From the NCBI GenBank assembly GCA_947643715.1, contig CANRXB010000004.1:17017-81016 (forward strand): a DNA stretch of 64,000 nucleotides. The letters are read 5' to 3'. Source of the stretch: an uncultured bacterium (GTDB lineage Bacteria; Bacillota; Clostridia; Oscillospirales; Oscillospiraceae). Each line of letters starts with the position of its first letter. Within the stretch, counting starts at the first letter, position 1. The translations under genes and the position numbers were made by a program. Shown piece after piece: positions 16,606 through 27,979 of the stretch. A model generated the notes under the pieces. The model was not told the origin of the DNA. It did not search any database and was given only the letters and a program-made list of their open reading frames with translations.

Positions 16606-18495
16606 TCATCCCTCCTCCTTCTGATAGTACTGGGCTTGTGCCTCCCAGAGCGTCCGATATTTGCCGTTCGTATCCACCAGTACGTCGTGGACGCCCTGCT
16701 GCACCACTCGGCCCTGGTCGAACACAGCGATCTCATCGCAGAACCGGCAGGAGGACAGCCGGTGGCTGATATAGATGGCGGTCTTGTCCTCTACGATGTC
16801 GTTGAATTTGCTGTATACCTCGGCCTCCGCTTCCGGGTCCAGGGCGGCCGTGGGTTCGTCCAGCACGATGAAGGGCGCGTCCTGGTACAGCACCCGGGCC
16901 AAGGCGATCTTCTGGGCCTCGCCGCCGGAGATCTCCACTCCATCGTCCTCGAAGTCTCGATACAGGCAGGTGTCCAGTCCTTTGGGGAGCTCGGCCAGCC
17001 GCCCCCCGAAGCCCGCCCGCTTCAGGCATTCCTCTGCCCGCTCCCGGTCATATTCTTCTGCCGCGGCCACGTTTTGCCCCAGGGGCTGAGCCAACAGGCG
17101 GAAGTCCTGGAACACCACGGAGAACAGGGCGAGGTAGTCGCCGTACCGGTATTTGCGGATGTCGATGCCGTTGAGCAGGATTTCTCCCTCGGTGGGGTCG
17201 TACAGGCGGCACAGCAGCTTGATGAAGGTGGTCTTGCCCGAGCCGTTCTCTCCCACCACGGCCAGCCGCCGGCCCACGGTGAACTTCATGGACACATGGC
17301 GCAGCGCCCACGTGTTCGTACCGGGATACCGGAAGGACACGTCCCGGAACTCGATCTCGTACTTCCGGTCGGAACGCTTCTCGGTGGTGAGGCTGCCTTG
17401 ATACATCTTATTGGGGATATCCAGGAACCGATAGGTCAGTTCCAGATAGGGGGCGTTGCTCCGCAGCTCGCCTGTGATCTCCAGCAGATCGGTCAGCCCT
17501 CGGGCTAGTCCCGCCAGCGCACCCACGTACTGGGTGACGGAGCCCACCCCGAAGGCCCCGCCCAGGGCCTTCAGCCCGGCGAACAGGTAGATGACACCTA
17601 TGAATGCCTGGGACACCGCCCCTGCGGCGGCGGCGCAGGCCCCCATGGGCCCCCGGCCCCACCTGCCGATGGAGGAGTGGGGGCCGAAGGAGCTCTCACT
17701 ATCCATCTCTCTGCTTCCGGAGTGCTCCAAAAATTCGTCTTGGGAATAGATACGGATGTCCGTCCCCCGCTGACGCTCGGCCATGGCGATGAAGTAAAAG
17801 AAGGAGAAGCCCCGATTGCCCGCCGCGCCGTCGTATCTCCCCCAATAGGAGTTCGACTTGTTCGACAGCGCGCCGGAGAGCAGGACCGACAGCACCAGCA
17901 GCCCTACCATCCCCGCCAGACAGAGCGGGTGGTCGAGCCAGGCCAGGGAGCTGCCTTCGGGCACCGGCATGATGAACAAGCTCACCGACAGGACCGCCGC
18001 GCCCAAAATGCGGAACACCGCGCCCACGGCCTGGGAGAAGAGCATGTACAGCTTGTTCAGCCCCCAGCCGTTCCACTGTCTGGCCTGCTGGATCTGGGTG
18101 AACAGAGCTTGGTTCTTGGGATCGTCCACATCACTGAAGTCCATAGCCAGCAGTTTTTCAAAGAAGATGCTGTTCCATGTGATCCACTGGTGGCCGCGCC
18201 GCATGGTCTCGTCCCAGCACCGGGTCGCGGCCAGCAGCGTCCCCACCGCCGCGGTGGAGGCCAGCAGGGCCGCCAGCATGGTCCAAACCTGCTCCGGGGC
18301 CCCGCCCCCGGCAATGGCGTTCACCAGCCGCGCGGTGAAATACAAGGGCAGATAGGGAGCCAGGGCCTCTGCCGCCCGCTGCGCTCCGGCGGCGATCAAG
18401 ATCTCCGGCTCGACCCTCCACCAGATGGCCAGGCCCCGGCGGCTGTAGGCCATCACCTTCCGGAAGGAGAGGCGCTCCTTTTTCGCGTCATTCAT
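16606..18495 (-). CDS. ABC exporter half-transporter B (membrane + ATPase domains)
   Basis: This 629-residue fused exporter subunit has an N-terminal membrane domain (about 1-330, with about six helices). The C-terminal ATPase domain carries Walker A GENGSGKT, the signature ISGGEAQKIALAR (variant of LSGGQ), Walker B FIVLDEP and the switch histidine in ISHR. Its start overlaps the preceding exporter gene by 8 bases. An in-frame GTG three codons upstream is possible, but the ATG at 18495 has AAGAAGG at a good distance. With its partner it probably forms a heterodimeric exporter. The cargo is unknown; regulation by the LytTR/GHKL pair upstream points to a peptide or a drug. Confidence 0.92.
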   Translation of the reverse strand: MNDAKKERLSFRKVMAYSRRGLAIWWRVEPEILIAAGAQRAAEALAPYLPLYFTARLVNAIAGGGAPEQVWTMLAALLASTAAVGTLLAATRCWDETMRRGHQWITWNSIFFEKLLAMDFSDVDDPKNQALFTQIQQARQWNGWGLNKLYMLFSQAVGAVFRILGAAVLSVSLFIMPVPEGSSLAWLDHPLCLAGMVGLLVLSVLLSGALSNKSNSYWGRYDGAAGNRGFSFFYFIAMAERQRGTDIRIYSQDEFLEHSGSREMDSESSFGPHSSIGRWGRGPMGACAAAAGAVSQAFIGVIYLFAGLKALGGAFGVGSVTQYVGALAGLARGLTDLLEITGELRSNAPYLELTYRFLDIPNKMYQGSLTTEKRSDRKYEIEFRDVSFRYPGTNTWALRHVSMKFTVGRRLAVVGENGSGKTTFIKLLCRLYDPTEGEILLNGIDIRKYRYGDYLALFSVVFQDFRLLAQPLGQNVAAAEEYDRERAEECLKRAGFGGRLAELPKGLDTCLYRDFEDDGVEISGGEAQKIALARVLYQDAPFIVLDEPTAALDPEAEAEVYSKFNDIVEDKTAIYISHRLSSCRFCDEIAVFDQGRVVQQGVHDVLVDTNGKYRTLWEAQAQYYQKEEG

Positions 18496-20371
18496 CCTCC
18501 ACACCTTCTTTCCCTGCTCCTGCGTCCTGCGGGCGGGGGAGCAGATCGTCCGCAGACTGACTGTAATACTTGCTCTGGATGTCGAAGAGATAGGCGTACC
18601 GTCCGCCGGCCTTGAGCAGTTCCTCGTGGGTGCCCTCCTCGGCGATGCCGCCGTCCTCGATGAGCAGCACCCGGTCGCAGAACCGGGTGGAGGCCAGCCG
18701 GTGGGAGATATACACGCTGGTGCGGTCCCCCGTCAGGTCGCTGTACTTCTGGTACAGGTCGCTCTCCGCGATGGGGTCCAGGGCGGCGGTGGGCTCATCC
18801 AGCACCACCACCGGCGCGTCTTTGTACAGGGCCCGGGCCAGCATCAGCCGCTGCATCTGCCCGCCGGACAGTTCTACGCCGTCCAGATACACGTTCCGGC
18901 CCAGGTGAGTGGCCTCCTTTTGGGGGAGCCGGCGTATCTTGTCCGCCACGCCGGCCCGTTCCAGGCAGTCCCACATCCGGGGCAGATCCACCTTCTCCGC
19001 CGGGACTTGGGCCACGTTCTCCGCGATGGTCCCCGCCAGCACGGAGAACTGCTGGAACACGGCGGAGAAATGCTCATAATAGTCGCGGCGGTCGTACTGG
19101 CGGATATCCTTCCCGTCCAGCAGCACCTGGCCCTGCGTGGGGTCGTACAGGCCGCACAGCAGCTTGATGAGGGTGGTCTTGCCCGCGCCGTTCTTGCCCA
19201 CCACCGCCAGCTTCTCGCCGGGGTGGATGATGAGGTCCACATGGGACAGGGTGTCGTTCTGGGCGCCGGGATAGCGGAAAGACACGTCCCGCAGCTCCAG
19301 CTCATACAGGTGATCTTCCTTCACGGGCAGGGGCTCGCCGTCGGAGAAACGGAACATCTCCGGGATTTCCTGGAATTCCCGCAGGGTGGACAGCTCCATG
19401 CTCTGCCGGTGGAGCTGTGCCAGTTGCTTGAAGATCCCGGTCACCCATTGGCTGAAGCCGCTCACTGCGGTGAAGTACAGCACGAACTGGGCCGCGTTCA
19501 GCTCCCCACGCAGGGCCATGGCGATGAGCAGGCCATAGGCCGCGCCGTTGCGCAGCAGGGCCAACGCCGTGTCCAGCAGGTCGGCCCACATGTCGTGCCG
19601 GAAGGCTTTGGCGAAGAAGTCCTGCATCAGCCGGACGTACTTGCCGTACAGCTCGGTGAGCCAGGGGCCGATGCCGAAGATGCGGATGTCCTTGGCCAGC
19701 TTCATGTCCCGGCTGCGAAAGACCGCATAGTCCGCTTTGTGGAGGAGGGCGGCCTCCTCGTCCCGGCGGCGGTAGCGCCAGGCGCGGATGGGCTCTCCGG
19801 CGAAGTAGCTCGCCGTGGACAGAGCGGCGCACAGCAGCGCCACCCACGGCCCCACCTGAGAGAGCAGCAGCAGGTAGATGACGAAGCTGATGACGTTGGT
19901 GAGCAGCTCCACCATGGTGTTCCAGATGGCCTCCCCGGCGTCGCTGTTGCTGTCCAGGCACTTACTGGCCTTCCCCATCCACTTGATATAGTCCGGGTCC
20001 TCGATGTGGGGGAAGCTGGTCCGGCAGAAGGTCATATGCAGGTCCAGGCACAGCCTGCTGCGCACCAGGACGCGGCCGAAGAGGGCATTGGTGTCCAGAT
20101 AGCCCCACAAGGCGCGCACCGCCACCATCCCCAGGGTGAAGCAGGCGATCATGCTCACCAGCTCCCAAGGGCCGGCGCCATTTTCCAGCGCCGTCAGGAT
20201 GGCGGGCACCACGAACAGCTCCAACAGGCTGGCTGTCACGCCGCACAGGACGATGCCCGCCGCCACGCTCAGTACGCCCTTGGAGCCCTGCCACGCCCGG
20301 CGGATCATGAAGGCGCAGTTGGAGGCCATCCCATAGGCGGGCCTTCGCGTATCGGTCTTTTGTTTTTCCAT
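18488..20371 (-). CDS. ABC exporter half-transporter A (membrane + ATPase domains)
   Basis: This 627-residue fused exporter subunit has membrane helices from about 33 to 320. Its ATPase domain shows Walker A GKNGAGKT, signature LSGGQMQR, Walker B VVVLDEP and ISHR, all intact, so both subunits of the pair appear competent for ATP hydrolysis. The start is the ATG at 20371 behind GAGGTGAGAAAC; a much longer upstream frame is rejected because it runs through the terminator-like hairpin and the kinase gene. It is encoded 86 bases after the kinase and overlaps the second exporter gene. Confidence 0.93.
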   Translation of the reverse strand: MEKQKTDTRRPAYGMASNCAFMIRRAWQGSKGVLSVAAGIVLCGVTASLLELFVVPAILTALENGAGPWELVSMIACFTLGMVAVRALWGYLDTNALFGRVLVRSRLCLDLHMTFCRTSFPHIEDPDYIKWMGKASKCLDSNSDAGEAIWNTMVELLTNVISFVIYLLLLSQVGPWVALLCAALSTASYFAGEPIRAWRYRRRDEEAALLHKADYAVFRSRDMKLAKDIRIFGIGPWLTELYGKYVRLMQDFFAKAFRHDMWADLLDTALALLRNGAAYGLLIAMALRGELNAAQFVLYFTAVSGFSQWVTGIFKQLAQLHRQSMELSTLREFQEIPEMFRFSDGEPLPVKEDHLYELELRDVSFRYPGAQNDTLSHVDLIIHPGEKLAVVGKNGAGKTTLIKLLCGLYDPTQGQVLLDGKDIRQYDRRDYYEHFSAVFQQFSVLAGTIAENVAQVPAEKVDLPRMWDCLERAGVADKIRRLPQKEATHLGRNVYLDGVELSGGQMQRLMLARALYKDAPVVVLDEPTAALDPIAESDLYQKYSDLTGDRTSVYISHRLASTRFCDRVLLIEDGGIAEEGTHEELLKAGGRYAYLFDIQSKYYSQSADDLLPRPQDAGAGKEGVEDE

Positions 20372-20395
20372 GTTTCTCACCTCGTGTGATACCAT

Positions 20396-20430
20396 AGCAC
20401 GAAAGCCCCCGGCCGTGTGGGCCGGGGGCT
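20396..20430 (-). terminator. Hairpin between kinase and exporter genes
   Basis: AGCCCCCGGCC pairs perfectly with GGCCGGGGGCT around a 5-base loop. On the minus strand it is followed by TTTCGTGC. The short T-run suggests partial termination, reducing exporter transcription relative to the regulators. Confidence 0.55.
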
Positions 20431-20459
20431 GGATCGTCGCTTCTGGGGGCTGGATCGTC
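20424..20459. repeat. 15-bp direct repeat at the kinase stop codon
   Basis: GGGGGCTGGATCGTC occurs at 20424-20438 and again at 20445-20459. The second copy runs into the stop codon of the kinase gene and the first forms part of the hairpin. It looks like a small tandem duplication. Confidence 0.7.
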
Positions 20460-21138
20460 AGGGGCAGGCCGCTGCGCCCGCCTGGGGCAGCAGGATCTCC
20501 GTGGTGAACGCCCCGTCCTCGCTGTTCCGGCTGAGCCAGCCCCCCAGCCGCTCCACAGTGGCGTCGATGCGCTGGAGGCCGAAGCCGTGGCCGTCCCCCT
20601 TGGTGGAGCGGAAGCGGCCGCCCAGCTTTTTCCGCTTGCCTGCGGCGGTGAGGTTGGTGAAGGAGATATAGAGCTGGGGCCCTTTCATGTCCATGTACAC
20701 CCGGACGAGGCGTTCCCCTTCCGGCAGGGCCAGGCTGGCTTCGATGGCGTTGTCGAACAGATTGCCCAGGATGACGCACAGGTCCAGCTCCGAGATGTCC
20801 AGGGCGACCGGGATGCTGGCATCGGCCGTCACCTGGATGTGCTTGGACCGGGCCAGGGAGATCTTGCTGTTCAGGATGGCGTCCGCCATTCGATTGCCGG
20901 TCTTGACCGCCGTGTCCACGGTGGACAGGTCGGTCTCCAGAGTGTCCAGATAGGCGCTCACGGCCTCCCAATCGCCTTGGGCGGCGTGGGCCTTCATGGC
21001 CTGGATGTGGCTGCGGTAATCGTGCCGCCAGCCCCGGATCTGGCGGTACATGTTCTCCACCTCGGCGTAATGGATCTCGATCAGCTCCCGCTGGTAGGCG
21101 GCGATGTGCCTGTCGATCAGTTTGGACAGCAGCGGCAC
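20458..21138 (-). CDS. Soluble GHKL-domain histidine kinase
   Basis: This 226-residue kinase has no membrane helices. The H-box histidine lies in WRHDYRSH near residue 39. The N-box is LGNLFDNAIEAS near 135 and the G-box GHGFGLQRI near 195. It therefore consists of the dimerisation/phospho-acceptor helix and ATPase domain of an AgrC-type kinase without the membrane sensor. The start is a GTG behind GAGGAGGGG. It lies 13 bases after the LytTR gene. The signal must come through another protein or be cytoplasmic; the co-transcribed exporters are candidates for that role (inference). Confidence 0.9.
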   Translation of the reverse strand: MPLLSKLIDRHIAAYQRELIEIHYAEVENMYRQIRGWRHDYRSHIQAMKAHAAQGDWEAVSAYLDTLETDLSTVDTAVKTGNRMADAILNSKISLARSKHIQVTADASIPVALDISELDLCVILGNLFDNAIEASLALPEGERLVRVYMDMKGPQLYISFTNLTAAGKRKKLGGRFRSTKGDGHGFGLQRIDATVERLGGWLSRNSEDGAFTTEILLPQAGAAACP

Positions 21139-21151
21139 GGCGTTCCCCTCC

Positions 21152-21850
21152 TCATATCTGCCGGATGATGGCCCGGTTCAGCTTTTCATACTGTCCCCGA
21201 GGCAGGGGGACGCGCTCCCCGGTGGTGAGCTCTGCCTCCGTGCGGGTCACGCGCCGGACGTATGTCAGGTTCAGGATGTAAGACCGGCCTATCCGGAAGA
21301 ACCGTCCGTCCAGCTCCTTTTCCAGCTCGCTCAGCGGGCGCTTCACGGCATGGTCGCGGTCTGCGTGGATCGTGACATAGTTGTGGAACACGTCCAGGAA
21401 CCGGATCTGGCCCAGGGGCACCCGCACCGTCTCCCCAGGCAGCTCCAGGGTGAGGGCGGGGGCGTTCCGGGACAAGCGGCCCACAGCTCTCGTCAGCACT
21501 TGGAACAGCTTGTCCGGGTCCAGCGGTTTGGTGAGGTAGTGGAGGGCGGACACCTCATAGCCTTCGGCGATGTAGTCGGTGTAGCCGGTGATGAATACGA
21601 TCTGGATGTCGTCGTTCTCCCGGCGGATGGCCTTGGCCAGCGTGACCCCGTCCATGCCGTCCATCTCCACATCCAGCAGGAGGATATCGAAATCCCTGCG
21701 CTCCTCATAGCGGAACAGGAACGCCTGGGCAGAGGGGAACAGCTCCGTTTCGGCCTGGGTCTCGGCCGTCAGGGCCCATTGGGCGGTGAGCCCCGCGACG
21801 TACCGCGCATACTCTTCGTCATCGTCGCAGACAGCGAAACGGATGCCCAT
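21152..21850 (-). CDS. LytTR-family response regulator
   Basis: This 232-residue regulator has a receiver domain with D9, D10 and D11, the phospho-acceptor aspartate in LLLDVEM near residue 60, and the lysine in LTKPLD. A LytTR DNA-binding domain follows (about 130-230, RFLDVFHNYVTIHA to RGQYEKLN). It is the first gene of the minus-strand operon regulator-kinase-exporter A-exporter B. AAAGGAGGG precedes the start. I do not see the AAGTTT-type repeats of the other LytTR system in its upstream region, so the two systems probably recognise different DNA. Confidence 0.93.
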   Translation of the reverse strand: MGIRFAVCDDDEEYARYVAGLTAQWALTAETQAETELFPSAQAFLFRYEERRDFDILLLDVEMDGMDGVTLAKAIRRENDDIQIVFITGYTDYIAEGYEVSALHYLTKPLDPDKLFQVLTRAVGRLSRNAPALTLELPGETVRVPLGQIRFLDVFHNYVTIHADRDHAVKRPLSELEKELDGRFFRIGRSYILNLTYVRRVTRTEAELTTGERVPLPRGQYEKLNRAIIRQI

Positions 21851-21968
21851 ATGACATCCCTCCTTTTAAGGTGACTATCTGACATGATAACACACATCGC
21901 GCCGGATCTCCAGCCAAAGATCGTGGCCCCGCCGGCGTCCGGATGGGATCGTCCGGCCGGGTTTTTTG

Positions 21969-21997
21969 TTGCAATTCTCCTGCGCTTACGATATAAT
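21969..21997 (+). promoter_or_regulatory. Promoter of the DUF975 gene
   Basis: TTGCAA, 17 bases, TATAAT, about 60 bases upstream of the start codon. Confidence 0.78.
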
Positions 21998-22057
21998 ATA
22001 CCAAGCCCTCCAGGGCTATGGGAGCGTTCGCGTTCCGAGAGAGAAGGAGGTAAGACT

Positions 22058-23212
22058 ATGGGATATGACCGTGCGCAAATGAAGCAGAGCGTGAAGCGAG
22101 CCATGAAAAGCACGACCCCGAAGCCCATGCTGGTGACGCTGGCATTCACTGCCATGGTGACGGCGGGCACTTGGCTGATCAACACCATATTGGGCCGTTT
22201 GCTCACCGGCGGAGCAGGTAACTACTCCGACATGCTCCTGAGCTACGTCCAGCGGGGCTACGACATGGACGAGGCCGTGGAGCGTATGCTGCTGGAGCTC
22301 ATGAGCCGGGGCCCGGGGTTCATGCTCGGCGTGGTGTCGGGCGGTATGGTGCTGTCCCTCATCGTCACCCTGTGGCAGAGCACCATGAACGTGGGCTATG
22401 AGGGCTACTGCCTGTCCATGGTGAGAGGGGAGAGCCCTCCGATCGGCAAGATCTTCTGTGCGTTCCCTCAGTTCGGTCCGGTGTTCGTCACCCGGCTGCT
22501 CACGGAGCTGTTCGTGATCTTGTGGTCGATACCGGTGCTGCTGGGCTTTTTCGTGCTCGTGTTCGTTTTCAGCCTGACGGCGATGATGGAGGTGCCCGCG
22601 TTCACTATCCTGCTGCTGCTCATCGCCACGGCGGCGCTGGCGTTGGGCATGGTGTGGGTGACGCTGCGCTATGCGCTGGTGGACTATGTGGTACTGGACA
22701 AGGGCCTCACCGGTACGGAGGCCATCCGGGAGAGCAAACGGCTGATGGCGGGCCGGCTCGGGAAGGCCTTCATGCTGCGGCTGTCCTTCATCGGCTGGTA
22801 TCTCCTGATCTGGCTGATCATCTATGGGGGGATCACGGCGGCGTTGCTGACCATCGTGGCCCAGATCGCTTACATGCAGAGCGACAGCTTTGCCGGGCTG
22901 ATCGCCGCGTCCGGCATGGCGCTGGCGATGGTGGCCGCTGTGGTCATCGTCTGTACGGTGATCTCGCTGTGGCTGCGGCCTTACGTCACCGGCTCGATGG
23001 CCAAGTTCTATGACTGGGCGAAGAGCGAGGCGGACGGTCCCGCTGCCGGCCCTGGGTACGGCGCGGGCCCCAGCGGCTGGGATGGGCGCACCGATCACAC
23101 ATGGTCCTCCGGTTCCAGCTCCAGTTCAAGCTATGGCACGGGCCTGGGTCCCGCCCCTGGAGGCAGCTCCGAGCGCAAGCCTCCGAAGCCCAGAGACGAT
23201 CCCTGGAACTGA
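22058..23212 (+). CDS. DUF975 family membrane protein
   Basis: This 384-residue protein has about six membrane helices (roughly 23-43, 88-110, 146-200, 235-275 and 280-310). Between them is the amphipathic segment LVDYVVLDKGLTGTEAIRESKRLMAG, broken into the usual DUF975 pattern of basic helices. The last 65 residues form a Gly/Ser/Pro-rich cytoplasmic tail with a run of serines, absent from most family members. The function of the family is unknown. AAGGAGG sits 7 bases upstream of the ATG at 22058, and the promoter leaves no room for a longer N-terminus. A terminator separates it from icd. Confidence 0.85.
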   Translation: MGYDRAQMKQSVKRAMKSTTPKPMLVTLAFTAMVTAGTWLINTILGRLLTGGAGNYSDMLLSYVQRGYDMDEAVERMLLELMSRGPGFMLGVVSGGMVLSLIVTLWQSTMNVGYEGYCLSMVRGESPPIGKIFCAFPQFGPVFVTRLLTELFVILWSIPVLLGFFVLVFVFSLTAMMEVPAFTILLLLIATAALALGMVWVTLRYALVDYVVLDKGLTGTEAIRESKRLMAGRLGKAFMLRLSFIGWYLLIWLIIYGGITAALLTIVAQIAYMQSDSFAGLIAASGMALAMVAAVVIVCTVISLWLRPYVTGSMAKFYDWAKSEADGPAAGPGYGAGPSGWDGRTDHTWSSGSSSSSSYGTGLGPAPGGSSERKPPKPRDDPWN

Positions 23213-23226
23213 ATTTGGACACTGTG

Positions 23227-23257
23227 GCGGGGACGGGCCTTCCGCCCCCGCTTTTTT
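23227..23257 (+). terminator. Terminator between DUF975 and icd
   Basis: A 9-bp stem with one mismatch (GCGGGGaCGG against CCGcCCCCGC) is followed by six T residues. Confidence 0.85.
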
Positions 23258-23276
23258 ACGAAAGGAACGATGAGCT

Positions 23277-24476
23277 ATGGAAAGATTGAAGATGACGACC
23301 CCCTTGGTGGAGATGGACGGGGACGAGATGACCCGTATCCTCTGGCAGCAGATCAAGGAGGAGCTGCTGGAGCCCTATATCGACCTCAAGACCGAGTATT
23401 ACGATCTTGGCCTGCCCGAGCGGGAGCGCACCGGGGACCAGGTGACCATCGCCGCAGCCGAAGCCAACAAGAGATACGGCGTGGCGGTGAAGTGCGCTAC
23501 CATCACCCCCAACGCCCAGCGTGTGGAGGAATATGGGCTGTCCCAGATGTGGAAGTCCCCCAACGGCACCATCCGGGCCATCCTGGACGGCACCGTGTTC
23601 CGTTCGCCGATCATGGTGAAGGGGCTCTACCCGGTGGTGAAGAACTGGAAGGCCCCTATCACCATCGCCCGCCACGCCTTCGGCGACGTGTATAAGGCCG
23701 CGGAGTACCAGGTCCCCGGCCCCGGGACGGCGGAGCTGGTGTTCACCGGCGAGGACGGGCAGGTCAGCCGCCAGCTCATCCACCGCTTCGACGGCCCCGG
23801 AGTGCTCCAGGGGCAGTTCAATCTGGAGGCGTCCATCCGGTCCTTCGCCCACTCCTGTTTCCAGTTCGCGCTGGATACCAAGCAGGACCTGTGGTTCGCC
23901 ACCAAGGACACCATCTCCAAGCAGTACGACCACACCTTCAAGGACGTGTTCGCCGAGGTGTTCGCGGTGGAGTATGCGGAACAGTTCGAGAAGGCGGGGA
24001 TCGAATATTTCTATACCCTGATCGACGATGCGGTGGCCCGGGTCATCCGCTCGAAGGGCGGCTTCATCTGGGCCTGCAAGAACTATGACGGCGACGTGAT
24101 GAGCGACATGGTGTCCACCGCGTTCGGCTCCCTGGCGATGATGACCTCCGTGCTGGTGTCCCCCGACGGGAACTACGAGTATGAGGCGGCCCACGGCACC
24201 GTCACCCAGCACTATTACCGCCATCGGAAGGGGGAGCAGGTGTCCACCAACCCCATGGCCACCCTGTTCGCCTGGACGGGGGCGCTGGCCAAGCGCGGAG
24301 AGCTGGACGCGCTGCCTGAGCTGGCCGCCTTCGCCAAGAAGCTGGAGCAGGCTGCGATCGACACCATCGAGAGCGGCGTGATGACCGGGGACCTGGTGGG
24401 TCTGTGGGAAGGGGACGTGCCCGCCCGGAAGGTGACGGGGCTGGAGTTCCTCCAGGCCATCCGGGCGAGGCTGTGA
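23277..24476 (+). CDS. icd: NADP-dependent isocitrate dehydrogenase
   Basis: This 399-residue enzyme oxidises isocitrate to 2-oxoglutarate, feeding glutamate synthesis. It belongs to the homodimeric type shared with eukaryotes, shown by VEMDGDEMTRILWQ at the start, KSPNGTIRAILDGTVFR near 90-106, and YEYEAAHGTVTQHYYRH near the C-terminus. The length is normal. A terminator lies directly upstream. Only 3 bases separate it from the peptidase E-like gene behind, which is probably co-transcribed. Confidence 0.96.
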   Translation: MERLKMTTPLVEMDGDEMTRILWQQIKEELLEPYIDLKTEYYDLGLPERERTGDQVTIAAAEANKRYGVAVKCATITPNAQRVEEYGLSQMWKSPNGTIRAILDGTVFRSPIMVKGLYPVVKNWKAPITIARHAFGDVYKAAEYQVPGPGTAELVFTGEDGQVSRQLIHRFDGPGVLQGQFNLEASIRSFAHSCFQFALDTKQDLWFATKDTISKQYDHTFKDVFAEVFAVEYAEQFEKAGIEYFYTLIDDAVARVIRSKGGFIWACKNYDGDVMSDMVSTAFGSLAMMTSVLVSPDGNYEYEAAHGTVTQHYYRHRKGEQVSTNPMATLFAWTGALAKRGELDALPELAAFAKKLEQAAIDTIESGVMTGDLVGLWEGDVPARKVTGLEFLQAIRARL

Positions 24477-24479
24477 TCC

Positions 24480-25196
24480 ATGACGTACTTTCTGACCAGC
24501 AGCCCTTGTGTGGTGGGGTCCCCGGCGCTGGATCCGGTGAACGGCTTCGTGGAGGAGCTGCGAAAGGCTCTGCCTGAGCGGTGCTCGGCGCTGTTCGTCT
24601 GCTCTGACCCGGATCGGCCCGCCCTCACTTACAGCTTTGCCCAGGACATGCGGGACAGCTTCGCCCAGATCGGCGTCACGTTCACCCAGGTCCAGGTGCT
24701 GGAGCGGAACGATCAGGAACAGTGCGACGAGCTCGTGGCCGGAGCGGAGCTGATCTTCTTAGTAGGCGGTCACGTGCCCACCCAGAACCGCTTTTTCCAG
24801 CAGATCGGCCTGCGGGAGCGGCTGGCGGGCTGGGACGGCGTGATCGTAGGCGTCAGCGCGGGGAGCATGAACGCGGCAGAGACCGTATACGCGCAGCCGG
24901 AGCTGGAGGGCGAGGCCGCCGATCCAGGCTATCAGCGGTTCCTGCCCGGACTGGGGCTGACCCGGACGATGATCGTCCCGCACTATCAGATGGACAAGGA
25001 CTACACGTTGGATGGGCTTCGTCTGTATGAGGACATCACGTATCCGGACAGTATGGGCCGGCGGTTCTATGCCCTGGTGGATGGGAGCTTCCTCCTGGGC
25101 CGGGACGGCCGGGAGGAGCTGCGGGGCGAGGCGTATCTCATCCAGGATGGGACGCTCACTCAGGTCGGCCGGAAAGGCGACGTTTTGGATCTATGA
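24480..25196 (+). CDS. Peptidase E-like (S51) serine hydrolase
   Basis: This 238-residue protein has a class I glutamine amidotransferase-like fold with the nucleophile serine in GVSAGSMN near residue 127, preceded by FLVGGH. Peptidase E homologues cleave Asp-X dipeptides, but clostridial relatives are not well characterised, so substrate specificity is uncertain. The start is 3 bases after the icd stop. Its ribosome binding site must lie inside icd, and none is strong, which suggests translational coupling. Confidence 0.87.
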   Translation: MTYFLTSSPCVVGSPALDPVNGFVEELRKALPERCSALFVCSDPDRPALTYSFAQDMRDSFAQIGVTFTQVQVLERNDQEQCDELVAGAELIFLVGGHVPTQNRFFQQIGLRERLAGWDGVIVGVSAGSMNAAETVYAQPELEGEAADPGYQRFLPGLGLTRTMIVPHYQMDKDYTLDGLRLYEDITYPDSMGRRFYALVDGSFLLGRDGREELRGEAYLIQDGTLTQVGRKGDVLDL

Positions 25197-25199
25197 GAA

Positions 25200-25244
25200 G
25201 AGGACCCTGGGACCACATCAGTGGCCCCAGGGTCCTCGTTTTCT
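25200..25244. terminator. Terminator between peptidase E-like gene and clp gene
   Basis: GAGGACCCTGGG pairs perfectly with CCCAGGGTCCTC and encloses an inner CCAC/GTGG stem. GTTTTCT follows on the plus strand. It separates two converging genes. Confidence 0.85.
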
Positions 25245-25254
25245 CGGTCCAAAT

Positions 25255-27810
<2,556 letters not shown>

Positions 27811-27979
27811 CGTGTCGCTCCTTTCGGGGAGAAAAAGTCCCCTCGTTCCTATTTGCAGTTTGCCAGTACCATATCAAATAAATATGAACATGTCATGAAT
27901 TTTAGAGTGGTAATTTTGACGCCGGCAGGGAAAAGGTCCGCACGTTGGAGCCGGTCTGGCAGCGGGACCAGGAAGAGGC

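Noticed and set aside
18488..20971. An 827-residue version of exporter A beginning far upstream
   Set aside because: The extension crosses the terminator-like hairpin and runs through the kinase gene in another frame; the ATG at 20371 has a proper ribosome binding site.
27811..27979. Possible CtsR operator upstream of the ClpE-like gene
   Set aside because: The only similar sequence (GGCAAACTGCAAAT on the minus strand) lacks the paired GGTCAAA heptamers; I could not support it.
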